From a virus: a DNA stretch of 64,000 nucleotides. A program made the position numbers and the translations under genes. Position 1 is the first letter of the stretch. Every line of letters begins with the position of its first letter. The stretch lies in IMG/VR virus record IMGVR_UViG_3300011113_000805, positions 186,001 through 250,000 of that record; one strand, written 5' to 3'. The notes beneath the pieces were generated by a model. That model was not told the origin of the DNA. It did not search any database and saw only the letters and a program-made list of their open reading frames with translations. Of the stretch, positions 1 to 7,746 are shown one piece after another.

Positions 1-171
1 GAGATATCTCTCAGTCTGAGTGTCTTCCTCCGGAGGCGGCTTGGGAGTGCCTAAACGAACATTTGCAAAGGCGTACTTCCCAAGAGGAGCATTGTGTGGG
101 GCAACCGGGGTATAGGTCTCGTCAGACTCGAGAAGAACTTGGCGAATGAGAGAGCGGAGGAGCTGGGTCAT
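1..171 (-). CDS. ADP-ribosyltransferase-like ejected protein, N-terminal part
   Basis: Only the first 57 codons are inside the window; the gene runs off the left edge. The start ATG (171..169) overlaps the TGA of the upstream gene. Residues 1-16 form the basic tag helix (LLRSLIRQVLLE, then S), ending in the L-x-E motif expected for prohead-protease cleavage. The following APLGKYAFA and a Pro/Glu-rich linker match the linker of the 44.8-47.9 kb ADP-ribosyltransferase paralogs. The catalytic domain lies outside, so the assignment rests on tag and linker similarity. Confidence 0.7.
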   Translation of the reverse strand, partial: MTQLLRSLIRQVLLESDETYTPVAPHNAPLGKYAFANVRLGTPKPPPEEDTQTERYL

Positions 172-1190
172 CTTAGTTTATATCTTAGTTTATCCTTGAG
201 ATGTTCCGGAACATCCTCCCAGTATTTGCGATCGAGGCCGTAGATAGCACCGCGCACCTGGAGATCTATTGGAAGGGAGGTGATACCTGTGCTGTGAAGG
301 ACGAGATCGCCACCCACATGGAGGCCTGTCGGGAGGGAGGTGATAGGGGTGTTGTAGAGGTTGAGATGGCCACCCACGTGGAGGCCTGTCGGGAGGGAGG
401 TGATACCTGTGTTACTGAGGTAGGTATCGCCCTTCATGATCCTCTGATCTTCCGGGAGTTGCTCGAGATGTTTCAGTGCTTTCAAGACTGCCCGTATAGG
501 ATCCCACTTCCCAGCTTCGAAGTCACCCATTGCCGAGCGACGAAGAGCCGACTGCTTCACGGGTCGACCCTCTCTGGCGCTGATATCGGGACGATCGAGA
601 GGCGCAAGAAGAGCTGCCCTGTCAACGGGTGTCCAGGATTTAGAACCAACCTGCTTCCACGCCATTGGAACCGCGGTCGTTGGGTCGTAAACGACGGCGA
701 CCCTACCATCATTCCTGCCTGTGAAGACGATACCCTTTACTTCGTGCTGGAGAGACTCATAGACGTTGTGGGCCGAGCTTGAAGTAAATTTGTTGTCCTT
801 CGGTGGTTTAACCTCCTCCAGCACCTTGATGACTGTCTCACTGTAGCCGACTTCCTGGGCTTGCCCAGCAGGTGTGAGCGGGCGCTTATAGACCTTTAGG
901 GCGATCTCAGGATCAAAGATGATGTACCCGTAGAGGTTCACTTTGAGCTTGATGACGTGGTCACCGTAGTAACCTCTTTCAGTCTTCGTATCTTTAAGGT
1001 CATAGACAGTGTAGAGACCCTTCCCGTACATTGCACCGGCACCGGTACCTGGTGTGAACTTGTCCTGCAGCAGAGCGTCGATGAGAGCCTGTGGGTCAGC
1101 TCCTGTCCCATGATAGACGACGGTCTGGGCGCCATAAACTTCTTCCAGGAGGAGGGTTTCACGAATGAAAGAGCGAAGGAGATATGACAT
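168..1190 (-). CDS. PARP-like ADP-ribosyltransferase with leucine-rich repeats, tagged
   Basis: 340 residues. Residues 1-17 are the tag helix (LLRSFIRETLLLEE). Residues 22-180 resemble the H-Y class of ADP-ribosyltransferases: YHGTG gives His27 and YGKGLY gives Tyr60, as in the NAD-binding core of PARP and diphtheria-toxin folds. The third acidic residue cannot be placed confidently (VVYDP near 166-170 is a candidate). Residues 255-318 hold three 20-residue leucine-rich repeats of the form TGITSLPTGLxVGGxLxL, likely for protein binding. Inferred role: an effector packaged in the capsid and injected to modify a host target. The stop overlaps the next gene's ATG. The enzymatic call is inference; the repeats are directly visible. 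Confidence 0.65.
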   Translation of the reverse strand: MSYLLRSFIRETLLLEEVYGAQTVVYHGTGADPQALIDALLQDKFTPGTGAGAMYGKGLYTVYDLKDTKTERGYYGDHVIKLKVNLYGYIIFDPEIALKVYKRPLTPAGQAQEVGYSETVIKVLEEVKPPKDNKFTSSSAHNVYESLQHEVKGIVFTGRNDGRVAVVYDPTTAVPMAWKQVGSKSWTPVDRAALLAPLDRPDISAREGRPVKQSALRRSAMGDFEAGKWDPIRAVLKALKHLEQLPEDQRIMKGDTYLSNTGITSLPTGLHVGGHLNLYNTPITSLPTGLHVGGDLVLHSTGITSLPIDLQVRGAIYGLDRKYWEDVPEHLKDKLRYKLR

Positions 1191-1199
1191 AAAGGCTAT

Positions 1200-3062
1200 T
1201 TATTCATCATTTGAAGAAAGATTAGCCACTCCTAGAATTTTTGCCTTACGAGGTGCCGGATCTGCCGCAAACCAAGTTTCGAGTGTTGAGCGCAATTCTT
1301 CACCACCTGAGAGCGCAAACATTCTAGGATTTCGAATGATTTCGTTGTAGTCACTATCTTCAAGTGCAGCCAGTCCCTTTTTGTACCCAATGTCCCACTT
1401 TTTGACGTCCTTAGTCTTTTGAGACCAGGCCTCAAAATCCTCGTTTGTATAGAAAGCAATTCTTTCACTGCCTTTCTGTACAACAACAAGAGGTGTCATG
1501 ACTCGACAAATGCGACCTTGTGTAAAGAGCTCAGGCCAATACTTGCCAAAGAAGTTTATCAAAAGACCAGCAATGGAATCACCATCAGGATCGGCATCGG
1601 AGTAGATAAGGACCTTGCCATAGCGGAGTTCCTTAGGTTCCTCACCCATTTTCAGGCCAATTGCAGTGAGGAGATCTTTCACTTCTTGATTTTGAATAAC
1701 ACGTGTATTTGCAAGCTCCATTACATTGATAAACTTGCCTCGAAGTGGAAATGCTCCTTGTGTATTGGAATCACGAAATTTTCTAAATGCTGAGGAAGCT
1801 GAGTCTCCCTCGAAGAGACTAAGGGTGCAGTTCTCTCGATCCTTTCCCTTAGCATCGATGAGTTTCAGAACTTTTCCTTTGCCTACCTGCTTGTTGAGCT
1901 CACGAAGCTGCTTCCTTTCATCAGCAAGGGCTTTCTGTTGTGCCCAGTCCAAAATTCGCTGAACGACTTCGGATGCGAGAATGGCCTTAAGAGTCTTTTC
2001 AGAGATCTCAAACTTCGAGCCGAATTCCTTCGAGTCGGTGATGAGTTTCTCTTTCGTCTGCGATGAGAACGCGGGATTGACGATGTCAGCCTGGACCATC
2101 ACGAAGAAGTGATTCCGCAGCTCGGAGGGTCGGAGATCGATCTTGTGTTTCTTGCGAATCTTCTCGCGAATCCACTCGACGACCTGACTCGAGACGTAGT
2201 CGACGTGGGTGCCGCCATCGCGAGTCTCGACAGAGTTCACGAAGGAGACCTGGGAGAAGGACCCTTCCGAGGGAGCGATGGCGACTTTCCAGCGATCGAC
2301 TTCCTCGTAGATGGCGCCCTCGGAGTAGAGGACGCAGTACTCCTTGAAAGAGGAGAACTTGTGAGTGACGCCGTTGAAAGTGACAGTCAGGCGCGGATTA
2401 CAGGCCGCGAGGTCAACGCAGCGCTTCCGCATAACCTCGACAGTGTCGGCGTCGATAGTCGACATTCCGAATCGCTCGAGATCGGGCTCGAAGAGGATCT
2501 CGGTGAAACCCTCCTTGCATTTGACGATCTTCGCCTCGGTGCGCTCGCGCATATTGTTGTTGAAAGTCTGCTGAAACGCGTTCTTCCTGTCAGCGGTCCT
2601 GATGCGAAACCGCTTCGAGAAAATGTTCGTGAGGGTCGACCCCACGCCGTTCGTCCCGGCGACGAGTCGCTCCTCGTCATCGTTGAAATTCGATCCCGCC
2701 TTCAGAGAAGAGAAGATCATTTCCGGGATCCACTCGTCGTACTCTGCGTGTCGAACGACAGGGATGCCGCCGTTGTCCCACACGGTCACAGTCCCGGCGT
2801 CGGGTTCCACGGTGACGCGAATTTCGTTGAGTTTCGGGTTGCGGCGGTGTTCGTCGACGCTGTTGCTGACGATCTCATCGAAAATCTTCAGGAACGCGGG
2901 GTTCACGACCACCCGTCTCTTCTCGAGGCGACCAGTATCGGCAAGAAGATAAATTTCGTCCTCTCGAATCTTAGTAGAACCAACCCACATACCCGGTCGC
3001 GACAAAACATGGTCAATATCAGATAATTTCCGATATTTTTGCTCAATGTTAGTCGATTTCAT
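1200..3062 (-). CDS. Type II DNA topoisomerase large subunit (T4 gp39-like)
   Basis: 620 residues with GyrB/Top2 layout: GHKL ATPase with FDEIVSNSVDE (Glu/Asn), DNGGIPV and GTNGVGSTLTN, then a transducer region, then a TOPRIM domain with EGDSA and DADPDGDS. It relaxes or untangles phage DNA together with a cleavage subunit (gp52 type) not in the window. Length fits a T4-like subunit in which ATPase and TOPRIM are joined, shorter than bacterial GyrB (about 800). A CTGTTC-N16-ATTATA promoter sits 20-50 bases upstream and a GGAGGAAG ribosome site precedes the ATG. The promoter-proximal half is visibly more GC-rich than the distal half. Confidence 0.95.
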   Translation of the reverse strand: MKSTNIEQKYRKLSDIDHVLSRPGMWVGSTKIREDEIYLLADTGRLEKRRVVVNPAFLKIFDEIVSNSVDEHRRNPKLNEIRVTVEPDAGTVTVWDNGGIPVVRHAEYDEWIPEMIFSSLKAGSNFNDDEERLVAGTNGVGSTLTNIFSKRFRIRTADRKNAFQQTFNNNMRERTEAKIVKCKEGFTEILFEPDLERFGMSTIDADTVEVMRKRCVDLAACNPRLTVTFNGVTHKFSSFKEYCVLYSEGAIYEEVDRWKVAIAPSEGSFSQVSFVNSVETRDGGTHVDYVSSQVVEWIREKIRKKHKIDLRPSELRNHFFVMVQADIVNPAFSSQTKEKLITDSKEFGSKFEISEKTLKAILASEVVQRILDWAQQKALADERKQLRELNKQVGKGKVLKLIDAKGKDRENCTLSLFEGDSASSAFRKFRDSNTQGAFPLRGKFINVMELANTRVIQNQEVKDLLTAIGLKMGEEPKELRYGKVLIYSDADPDGDSIAGLLINFFGKYWPELFTQGRICRVMTPLVVVQKGSERIAFYTNEDFEAWSQKTKDVKKWDIGYKKGLAALEDSDYNEIIRNPRMFALSGGEELRSTLETWFAADPAPRKAKILGVANLSSNDE

Positions 3063-3082
3063 AGTGCTTCCTCCACCAGGAA

Positions 3083-3110
3083 TATAATTAGATCATAGGA
3101 GAATGAACAG
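3083..3110 (-). promoter_or_regulatory. Class I phage promoter
   Basis: On the minus strand this reads CTGTTC, 16 bases, ATTATA, the recurring pattern of the window. It faces the topoisomerase gene. It also lies directly before the plus-strand endonuclease GTG, so the two genes share this short divergent spacer. Confidence 0.65.
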
Positions 3111-4115
3111 GTGGAATTACAGCTATTCAAAAATATTTTGCTTGAAAAGCTTCAAATTTCAAGAAAAGAGCTCGCAATATTTCGCCGTTCGAAATGGGTG
3201 GTTCAAGAACTCGAATCACACACTTCATTTCTTCCAAAGAAAACAAGCGCGGGCATTAGATCCTGGCACATCATCCATGACGTCAAGGAGCAACCTCTTT
3301 GCAGCTATTGCAAAGAGAAAGTTCCGAAATTCAACGCCAACAAATGGGGATATCTTGATTTTTGCAGCGTAAAATGCGGCAGAAATTCTCCGCTGACTCA
3401 AGAAAAACTTGAGATGACTTATCGAAGTCTATATGGAGAGGGTGTCATCAATCCATATCAAGCAGCTATCGTTAAAGAGAAGATTCGTCAAACTTGCGAA
3501 TCTCGATATGGAGTTGATTGTGTGTTCAAAGACACGCAAAAAATGAAATTAGCGATACTCAGAAAGTATGGCGTAGACAAATTCACAAAGACGCCAATGT
3601 TTATCGAAAAAGTCAGAAAAACTTCTTTAGAGCGAACTGGTTTCTTGCACCCTTCTCAATCACCAGCAATCCAAAAAAAGATGAGAGAAACGTGGATGAG
3701 AAATTTTGGAGTTGATCATCCGATGAGAGATCCCACAACTCTGCAGAAAGTTCTGGAGAAAGTCCACTCTTTTAGAGAAGTGGAACTTCCATCTGGAAGA
3801 AAAACCAAACTTCAGGGCTATGAACCTGAAGTTCTACTTCAATTGCTGAATGAATATCCGGAAAACGACATCCTGTTCGGGAAGTCGGAAATTGCGAAAA
3901 GACTCGGAAAAATCACATATGTCGACTTTCAAGGAAAAGAAAGGACGTACTTTCCTGATTTTTACATCATATCAGAGAACAAGGTAATCGAAGTAAAGTC
4001 ATCGTGGACATATGACAAATGCGGAAAAGTTCCTGTCGATAGAAACATCAATCACTTGAAAAGAGATGCCTGTCTTTCTCTCGGTCTTAATTTTGAGTTT
4101 AGAATTCCAAGATAG
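3111..4115 (+). CDS. Putative homing endonuclease (PD-(D/E)XK / EDxHD-like)
   Basis: 334 residues, one of two plus-strand genes. A treble-clef-like zinc site (CSYCKEK...FCSVKCG, about residues 64-93) is followed by four or five modular repeats containing YG-V-D or NFGVDHP (about 105-205), as in nuclease-associated DNA-binding modules. The C-terminus holds a nuclease core, FPDFYII...VIEVKSSWT (about 283-303), with the D...E-x-K pattern. Free-standing homing nucleases interrupt or neighbour topoisomerase genes in T4-type phages, and this one lies beside the gp39-like gene in opposite orientation. GTG start after AGGAG at 3097-3101. It ends 10 bases before the convergent frameshifted gene's likely stop. 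Confidence 0.75.
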   Translation: MELQLFKNILLEKLQISRKELAIFRRSKWVVQELESHTSFLPKKTSAGIRSWHIIHDVKEQPLCSYCKEKVPKFNANKWGYLDFCSVKCGRNSPLTQEKLEMTYRSLYGEGVINPYQAAIVKEKIRQTCESRYGVDCVFKDTQKMKLAILRKYGVDKFTKTPMFIEKVRKTSLERTGFLHPSQSPAIQKKMRETWMRNFGVDHPMRDPTTLQKVLEKVHSFREVELPSGRKTKLQGYEPEVLLQLLNEYPENDILFGKSEIAKRLGKITYVDFQGKERTYFPDFYIISENKVIEVKSSWTYDKCGKVPVDRNINHLKRDACLSLGLNFEFRIPR

Positions 4116-4124
4116 CGAGAGCTT

Positions 4125-4258
4125 TCACTCGCGATCTCCCGCAAGGACAATCTCGTCGAGGATGATCCGCGTCTCCACTGACCCCCGGCGGTCCTATTGA
4201 CAGTGTAGACAATAGTGACAAGATCCCCAGGACTGAAAGACTCCTCAGTGTTCGTCAT
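4125..4258 (-). CDS. SH3-like mini-protein with an apparent frameshift
   Basis: Starts at ATG 4258 after AGAGGGG. The first residues (ESFSPGDLVTIVYTVNRT) have the PGDLV opening of the mini-protein family. The open frame then reads an implausible Arg/Ser-rich tail to 4052, overlapping the endonuclease. Shifting back one base at a GGGGG run (4186..4182) instead gives SVETRIILDEIVLAGDRE and a stop at 4125, just beyond the endonuclease stop. I consider the shifted product real; the cause may be sequencing error, mutation or programmed slippage. Confidence 0.5.
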
Positions 4259-4277
4259 CGCGATCCCCTCTTGGGAC

Positions 4278-4589
4278 TCAGGATAGAGCCATTGCGATCG
4301 CGGTGGCAAAAGTCAGTGAGACACCTCGCCAAATCGAAGTCTCAAAATTCCTTTCAATGTAAGGATCTGGGGGTTTTGCTAGGCTGGCTAAACCTTGTGC
4401 AATCATAACACTGGCAATAATTGCATTACCAACTAAAAAAGGTAACCAAGCACCGGCATGAAGAAGACATCCACCAATGATGCATTGCAGGATTGCATAA
4501 CCTGCAGATTCATACAGGATGCCTTGACGACGAATAACACTCTCAGCAAACCAGACGGTGTGCAAGGTAATCCAAAAACCGATAGCCAA
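4278..4589 (-). CDS. Small membrane protein
   Basis: 103 residues with a TTG start preceded by GGAGG at 5-base spacing. Hydrophobic segments near residues 2-18, 30-45 and 48-68, and a weaker one at the C-terminus, suggest an integral membrane protein of two to four helices. No recognised family. A class I-like promoter (4608-4635) lies just upstream. Confidence 0.65.
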   Translation of the reverse strand: MAIGFWITLHTVWFAESVIRRQGILYESAGYAILQCIIGGCLLHAGAWLPFLVGNAIIASVMIAQGLASLAKPPDPYIERNFETSIWRGVSLTFATAIAMALS

Positions 4590-4607
4590 AGTAACCTCCG
4601 GGCTATA

Positions 4608-4635
4608 TTATAACCACTGAGTGCAAAATGACACA
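4608..4635 (-). promoter_or_regulatory. Class I-like phage promoter
   Basis: Minus strand TGTGTC, 16 bases, TTATAA, followed by the ribosome site of the membrane-protein gene. The first box deviates slightly from CTGTNC, but the spacing is kept. Confidence 0.5.
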
Positions 4636-4660
4636 CAATATTCGTTATTGTGCAAAAATT

Positions 4661-4900
4661 CTATATGGCTTCAATTTCGTGACCTTCAACCCATCGAGCA
4701 ATATGAAAACCATTGGTCTCAAGATTTGGATTTGCTGTGTCGCCATCGTCGACCAACGCCTCAGTCACGTGCTTAATCTTGCCATATGCTCCTACAGCAA
4801 CTTGCCTTATCTTTCTAACAGTGACAATGATGCCCGGGTCGATAAGTTTTACCTTCTCGCCGACATTGAATGGAATCCTGTACGTATCAAAATTATTCAC
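4661..4900 (-). CDS. SH3-like mini-protein
   Basis: 79 residues; GTG start after AGGAG. It has the family shape: an opening basic beta strand (VGEKVKLIDPG), a middle beta hairpin and a closing strand (VEGHEIEAI). Function unknown. Small SH3/KOW-type barrels often bind nucleic acid or protein, but nothing here proves a ligand. Confidence 0.65.
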   Translation of the reverse strand: MNNFDTYRIPFNVGEKVKLIDPGIIVTVRKIRQVAVGAYGKIKHVTEALVDDGDTANPNLETNGFHIARWVEGHEIEAI

Positions 4901-4909
4901 AGTTTTCTC

Positions 4910-5308
4910 CTAACTAAAATTACCGGTAATAAGATCCCACGTGCCACTTCCATGGCCAATGCAATGACGGCCATCAATGGTATGATACTTAAGCTCACGC
5001 TGAGGTGAAGATTGCCTGTATGCCACCAGCTGAATAAGCTCTACATAGTTGATGATATCAAGGTATTCATTCATAATGATCCATTCCGGATCAATGGCCA
5101 TGGCCATCCAGTCCATAAAATCATGAATGCCATGTTCAGGCATAACATGAAGAGAGAACCGCCATCCTCCGGAGCTCTTACCAATGTGAAGGACACCGGT
5201 GCCATGCACACGTGACATGGCTGTCCAATGGTCATAAGGCAGTGAATCACTTTTGGCAAGAATATTAGAAACCATCTCTTGCTTCACAAGATACCAATTC
5301 GTGCCCAT
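4910..5308 (-). CDS. Conserved phage protein (IGKSSGGW family)
   Basis: 132 residues. MGTNWYLV at the start and HIGKSSGGWRFSLHV near residue 41 match a motif I recall from small phage and actinobacterial proteins of unknown function, usually with GTN-Y and KSS-GW. It overlaps the GIY-YIG gene by 44 bases. No catalytic assignment is possible. Confidence 0.7.
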   Translation of the reverse strand: MGTNWYLVKQEMVSNILAKSDSLPYDHWTAMSRVHGTGVLHIGKSSGGWRFSLHVMPEHGIHDFMDWMAMAIDPEWIIMNEYLDIINYVELIQLVAYRQSSPQRELKYHTIDGRHCIGHGSGTWDLITGNFS

Positions 5309-5687
5309 CTTTTAGATCCTCTAGAGGTGAACCCACCGTTAGAAGGTTAAGATAGTTCTTAAGAACTAAGTTTGACTCATCTGACTCAATGCAATGAATA
5401 GAATCATTGCTATTCCAATGTAATCTGCCCTTAGAACGTTTTCCACGTTTAAGAGCAATTTCTGCCTTAAACGCGGAAGACCTTGACTCGTAAGGTCCGT
5501 AAACTTTTCCAAGTAACCAAGGACCTTTTCCACGTGTGCTCTTAGCACCACCACGAATCTCACCATTGTGCTGCTTAACTCTACGAAGTGGATCAGTTGT
5601 AGATCCTACATAGGTGAGATTTCTTGTGCTGGAAACAATAACATAAACCCACCATTTGCATGCAACATTACACAAGTTCGAAAACAT
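5265..5687 (-). CDS. GIY-YIG endonuclease
   Basis: 140 residues. The GIY-YIG core is visible: WVYVIVSS (about 12-19), TYVGSTTDPLRRVKQHN (about 25-41, with the conserved Arg) and AEIALKRGKRSKG downstream. This resembles the stand-alone SLX1/YhbQ-like group, which nicks branched or flapped DNA; phage copies may also be homing nucleases. The C-terminal 50 residues have no recognised domain. The start overlaps the end of the metallophosphoesterase gene. Confidence 0.85.
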   Translation of the reverse strand: MFSNLCNVACKWWVYVIVSSTRNLTYVGSTTDPLRRVKQHNGEIRGGAKSTRGKGPWLLGKVYGPYESRSSAFKAEIALKRGKRSKGRLHWNSNDSIHCIESDESNLVLKNYLNLLTVGSPLEDLKDGHELVSCEARDGF

Positions 5688-6345
5688 TTCCGTTGCTTGT
5701 GATATTGCTCATTATGCCATCATCACAGCATGCACCATTGCTAAAATGGGTTCGAATTCCTGAAATGGTACGAATTCCTGCATTCCTGATGTCAGAAGAA
5801 CCATGCACATGACCAAAAAGATGCCACTGAGGTTTGATTTTCATGATACGCTTTTGAAGCGCTCGGCATCCTACCACTTCAATATTGCCATTCCTGGCAT
5901 AGGTTGAATCAAGAACACCAAATGGAGGCCCATGAGTTACGAGCATGTCGATATCCTCAGGAATATTCTCCCACTTTCGATTGATAGTTTCACGCTGAGT
6001 CATCCAAGCCCAGTCACCATATCGAGGTGTCCATGGAGAACCCCAAATGGTCTTCTGTTCGATTGTGATGAGACTGTCAATGAGAAGGGTGATTCCCATC
6101 GCAGTAACATCAGCCTTTCGAATAAGCCCTCTTTCAAGAGATGTATCATGATTACCAGGCACAAAAATCTTGTGCTTCATAGGTAAGGCTGAGAACCATT
6201 CAAGGAAACGATAAAGCTCTTTCTCATTGAGAATTGGATTGTGTGAGTTCGAGGCATCACCGCTATGAATGACAACATTAACATCATTTGGCACGATCAA
6301 TTGTTCGTGTAATCCATGTGTATCCGAAATGTGCCAAATTTTCAT
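5668..6345 (-). CDS. Calcineurin-like metallophosphoesterase
   Basis: 225 residues from ATG 6345, chosen because GAGG lies six bases upstream; an in-frame GTG lies four codons earlier. The five metal-binding blocks are present: HISDTHG, HSGDAS, GNHD, THGPP and GHVHG. Such enzymes hydrolyse phosphomono- or diesters, but the substrate (nucleotide, RNA or protein phosphate) cannot be inferred. It sits in a string of small early-type genes. Confidence 0.9.
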   Translation of the reverse strand: MKIWHISDTHGLHEQLIVPNDVNVVIHSGDASNSHNPILNEKELYRFLEWFSALPMKHKIFVPGNHDTSLERGLIRKADVTAMGITLLIDSLITIEQKTIWGSPWTPRYGDWAWMTQRETINRKWENIPEDIDMLVTHGPPFGVLDSTYARNGNIEVVGCRALQKRIMKIKPQWHLFGHVHGSSDIRNAGIRTISGIRTHFSNGACCDDGIMSNITSNGNVFELV

Positions 6346-6353
6346 TGGAAACC

Positions 6354-6608
6354 TCACCCAGCTGATTTGCGTTCCCGAAAGAGAGCTCTAAATTTTGTTT
6401 TCACAGGCCTATCAAAGGGCCAAAAATTTGCCTTGTAGATTTCCTCTACGGCTTCCATGAAATTGGCTTCATGGTAGTAAGTTGTCTCAAGGATCCGCTG
6501 CCCCTCCAGGGGCAACTTATCATTTCGAAAGTCCCAGACGGCACATGCAAACATTGACTTGACTGATTCCGGAATATTGAGTCCTGGCCTCTCCCAGCTA
6601 AATGGCAT
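6354..6608 (-). CDS. Hypothetical protein, 84 aa
   Basis: A soluble, charged small protein with a helical C-terminus (FMEAVEEIYKANFWPF). It is tightly linked to the metallophosphoesterase gene (stop within the latter's leader), with an AAGGAGAAAG ribosome site upstream. No recognised family. Confidence 0.65.
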   Translation of the reverse strand: MPFSWERPGLNIPESVKSMFACAVWDFRNDKLPLEGQRILETTYYHEANFMEAVEEIYKANFWPFDRPVKTKFRALFRERKSAG

Positions 6609-6617
6609 TCTTTCTCC

Positions 6618-6848
6618 TTAGTGAAAATCATTCTTTGCCATCATGCCGATGGCATGCCACCCTTCGTGAATAGAAACACTCAGATCGAGAGGAGGAACAC
6701 CTTCACCCAGCTGAGAATAGTGGAATTCACTATTGACCATCTCATCGATGAGATTATTTACGACAAGGTCACCGGCAATACCGGTCGCCGAAGAAAGGGC
6801 CTTAAGGAAAGCGGTTTCGAGAGGAGTGCGCTGACTTTCGGTAACCAT
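6618..6848 (-). CDS. Hypothetical protein, 76 aa
   Basis: Start chosen at the second ATG of an ATGATG pair because GGAGG lies four bases upstream. A largely helical acidic protein with SIHEGWHAIGMM near the end. It is driven by the class I promoter at 6873-6900. No function inferred. Confidence 0.6.
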   Translation of the reverse strand: MVTESQRTPLETAFLKALSSATGIAGDLVVNNLIDEMVNSEFHYSQLGEGVPPLDLSVSIHEGWHAIGMMAKNDFH

Positions 6849-6872
6849 CATACCTCCATTTGGCATGGATAA

Positions 6873-6900
6873 TATAATCACTTTTTAAGCAGCTGGACAG
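6873..6900 (-). promoter_or_regulatory. Class I phage promoter
   Basis: Minus strand CTGTCC, 16 bases ending AAAGTG, then ATTATA. Located 25 bases upstream of the start at 6848. Confidence 0.7.
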
Positions 6901-6924
6901 GCAAAGAGAGAATAATTTTGCAAA

Positions 6925-7137
6925 TTATTCTTCAGGAATCTCATATGAGATTGCAACATTTGGAATATCCATCAGCTCGCCTTCAAAAAGCACTGTGCTA
7001 TAACCAGGTGTATTGGATTTTTTAATCCAAAGCAGGAAAGTGTTTCCTGGAACCCACTTTCTATCCCTATACATCTCTCCTGGCGGGGAATAACCAGATG
7101 TTCCATGACATGTTACTCTTACGAGATGGCAAGTCAT
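6925..7137 (-). CDS. SH3-like mini-protein
   Basis: 70 residues from the internal ATG at 7137, eight bases below the upstream small gene's stop; an open frame extends further upstream. The C-terminal half (VPGNTFLLWIKK...YSTVLFEGELMDI) has the family pattern of strand, loop, then a V-L-x-x-G hairpin and a closing strand. No clear ribosome site. Function unknown. Confidence 0.55.
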   Translation of the reverse strand: MTCHLVRVTCHGTSGYSPPGEMYRDRKWVPGNTFLLWIKKSNTPGYSTVLFEGELMDIPNVAISYEIPEE

Positions 7138-7144
7138 GGAACAT

Positions 7145-7306
7145 TCACTGTGACAAAAGTCGAGCAATTCGAATCATGATATTACGAATCTCGGACTTAA
7201 GTTTTGCAATCTCAGGATCAACAGTTGATGATCTTCGAATGTCATCACTGGCAGATTTTATGCTACGCAGTGCTCGAGTTAGCCAGATTTTCTCATTCTC
7301 TTCCAC
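7145..7306 (-). CDS. Small helical protein, 53 aa
   Basis: Short gene with a GTG start six bases after AGGAGGAG. The product is strongly helical and charged (WLTRALRSIKSASDD, IAKLKSEIRNIMIRIARLL) with heptad-like hydrophobics, suggesting a coiled coil. Its start lies inside the end of the next upstream gene, typical of this packed region. No function inferred. Confidence 0.65.
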   Translation of the reverse strand: MEENEKIWLTRALRSIKSASDDIRRSSTVDPEIAKLKSEIRNIMIRIARLLSQ

Positions 7307-7649
7307 GAATCTCCTCCTCGGCTTTAATCTTTCTTGTAGCTCTCAGCAATCCTATAGGATCTTCGGTGTCTGGTAAAAATTCCTCACCTGGATCTTCGTA
7401 AGGATTTCGAAAGTAAGTAGAGCGGAGTGAGTATGATGCCTCTGTTAACTCGCGAATTATCTCACGAACTGTGAGTCTTATGATCGACTCCTTAGGACCT
7501 TCGATGGCGGCAATCTGGCCTTGCGCCTTCTTCCTCGATGTATGACAATTCGAATGTCTTTTTCCCTTCTTGTCCGTGTAAGAGAGAACGTAGTTGCCAC
7601 TGTCACCATCTGACTGCTTGCACTTTTGTTTTTTGATCTTGTAGGGCAT
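7293..7649 (-). CDS. Basic Cys/His protein with an internal tag helix
   Basis: 118 residues in two parts. Residues 1-52 form a small basic module (KKQKCKQSDGDSGNYVLSYTDKKGK, CHTSRKKAQGQIAAIE) that I recall from other phage proteins of unknown function. Residues 55-71 (IIRLTVREIIRELTEAS) match the capsid-tag helix with the L-x-E site, here internal rather than N-terminal. The 47-residue tail is acidic. If cleaved, the basic module and the tail would separate. Confidence 0.7.
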   Translation of the reverse strand: MPYKIKKQKCKQSDGDSGNYVLSYTDKKGKRHSNCHTSRKKAQGQIAAIEGPKESIIRLTVREIIRELTEASYSLRSTYFRNPYEDPGEEFLPDTEDPIGLLRATRKIKAEEEIRGRE

Positions 7650-7746
7650 GAATTTAAGTATGCCTTACGTGGAAGCTTATTGGTGACTCTTATAGACAAG
7701 GAATAGGAAGAAAAGAAGTCAAAACATCGCAGGAATAATTATGCAT

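Noticed and set aside
201-782. 193-codon plus-strand frame opposite the PARP-like gene
   Set aside because: Its repeats are the reverse of the leucine-rich repeat DNA; no ribosome site.
2109-3026. Plus-strand frame of 305 codons opposite the topoisomerase
   Set aside because: Antisense to conserved ATPase motifs; composition artefact.
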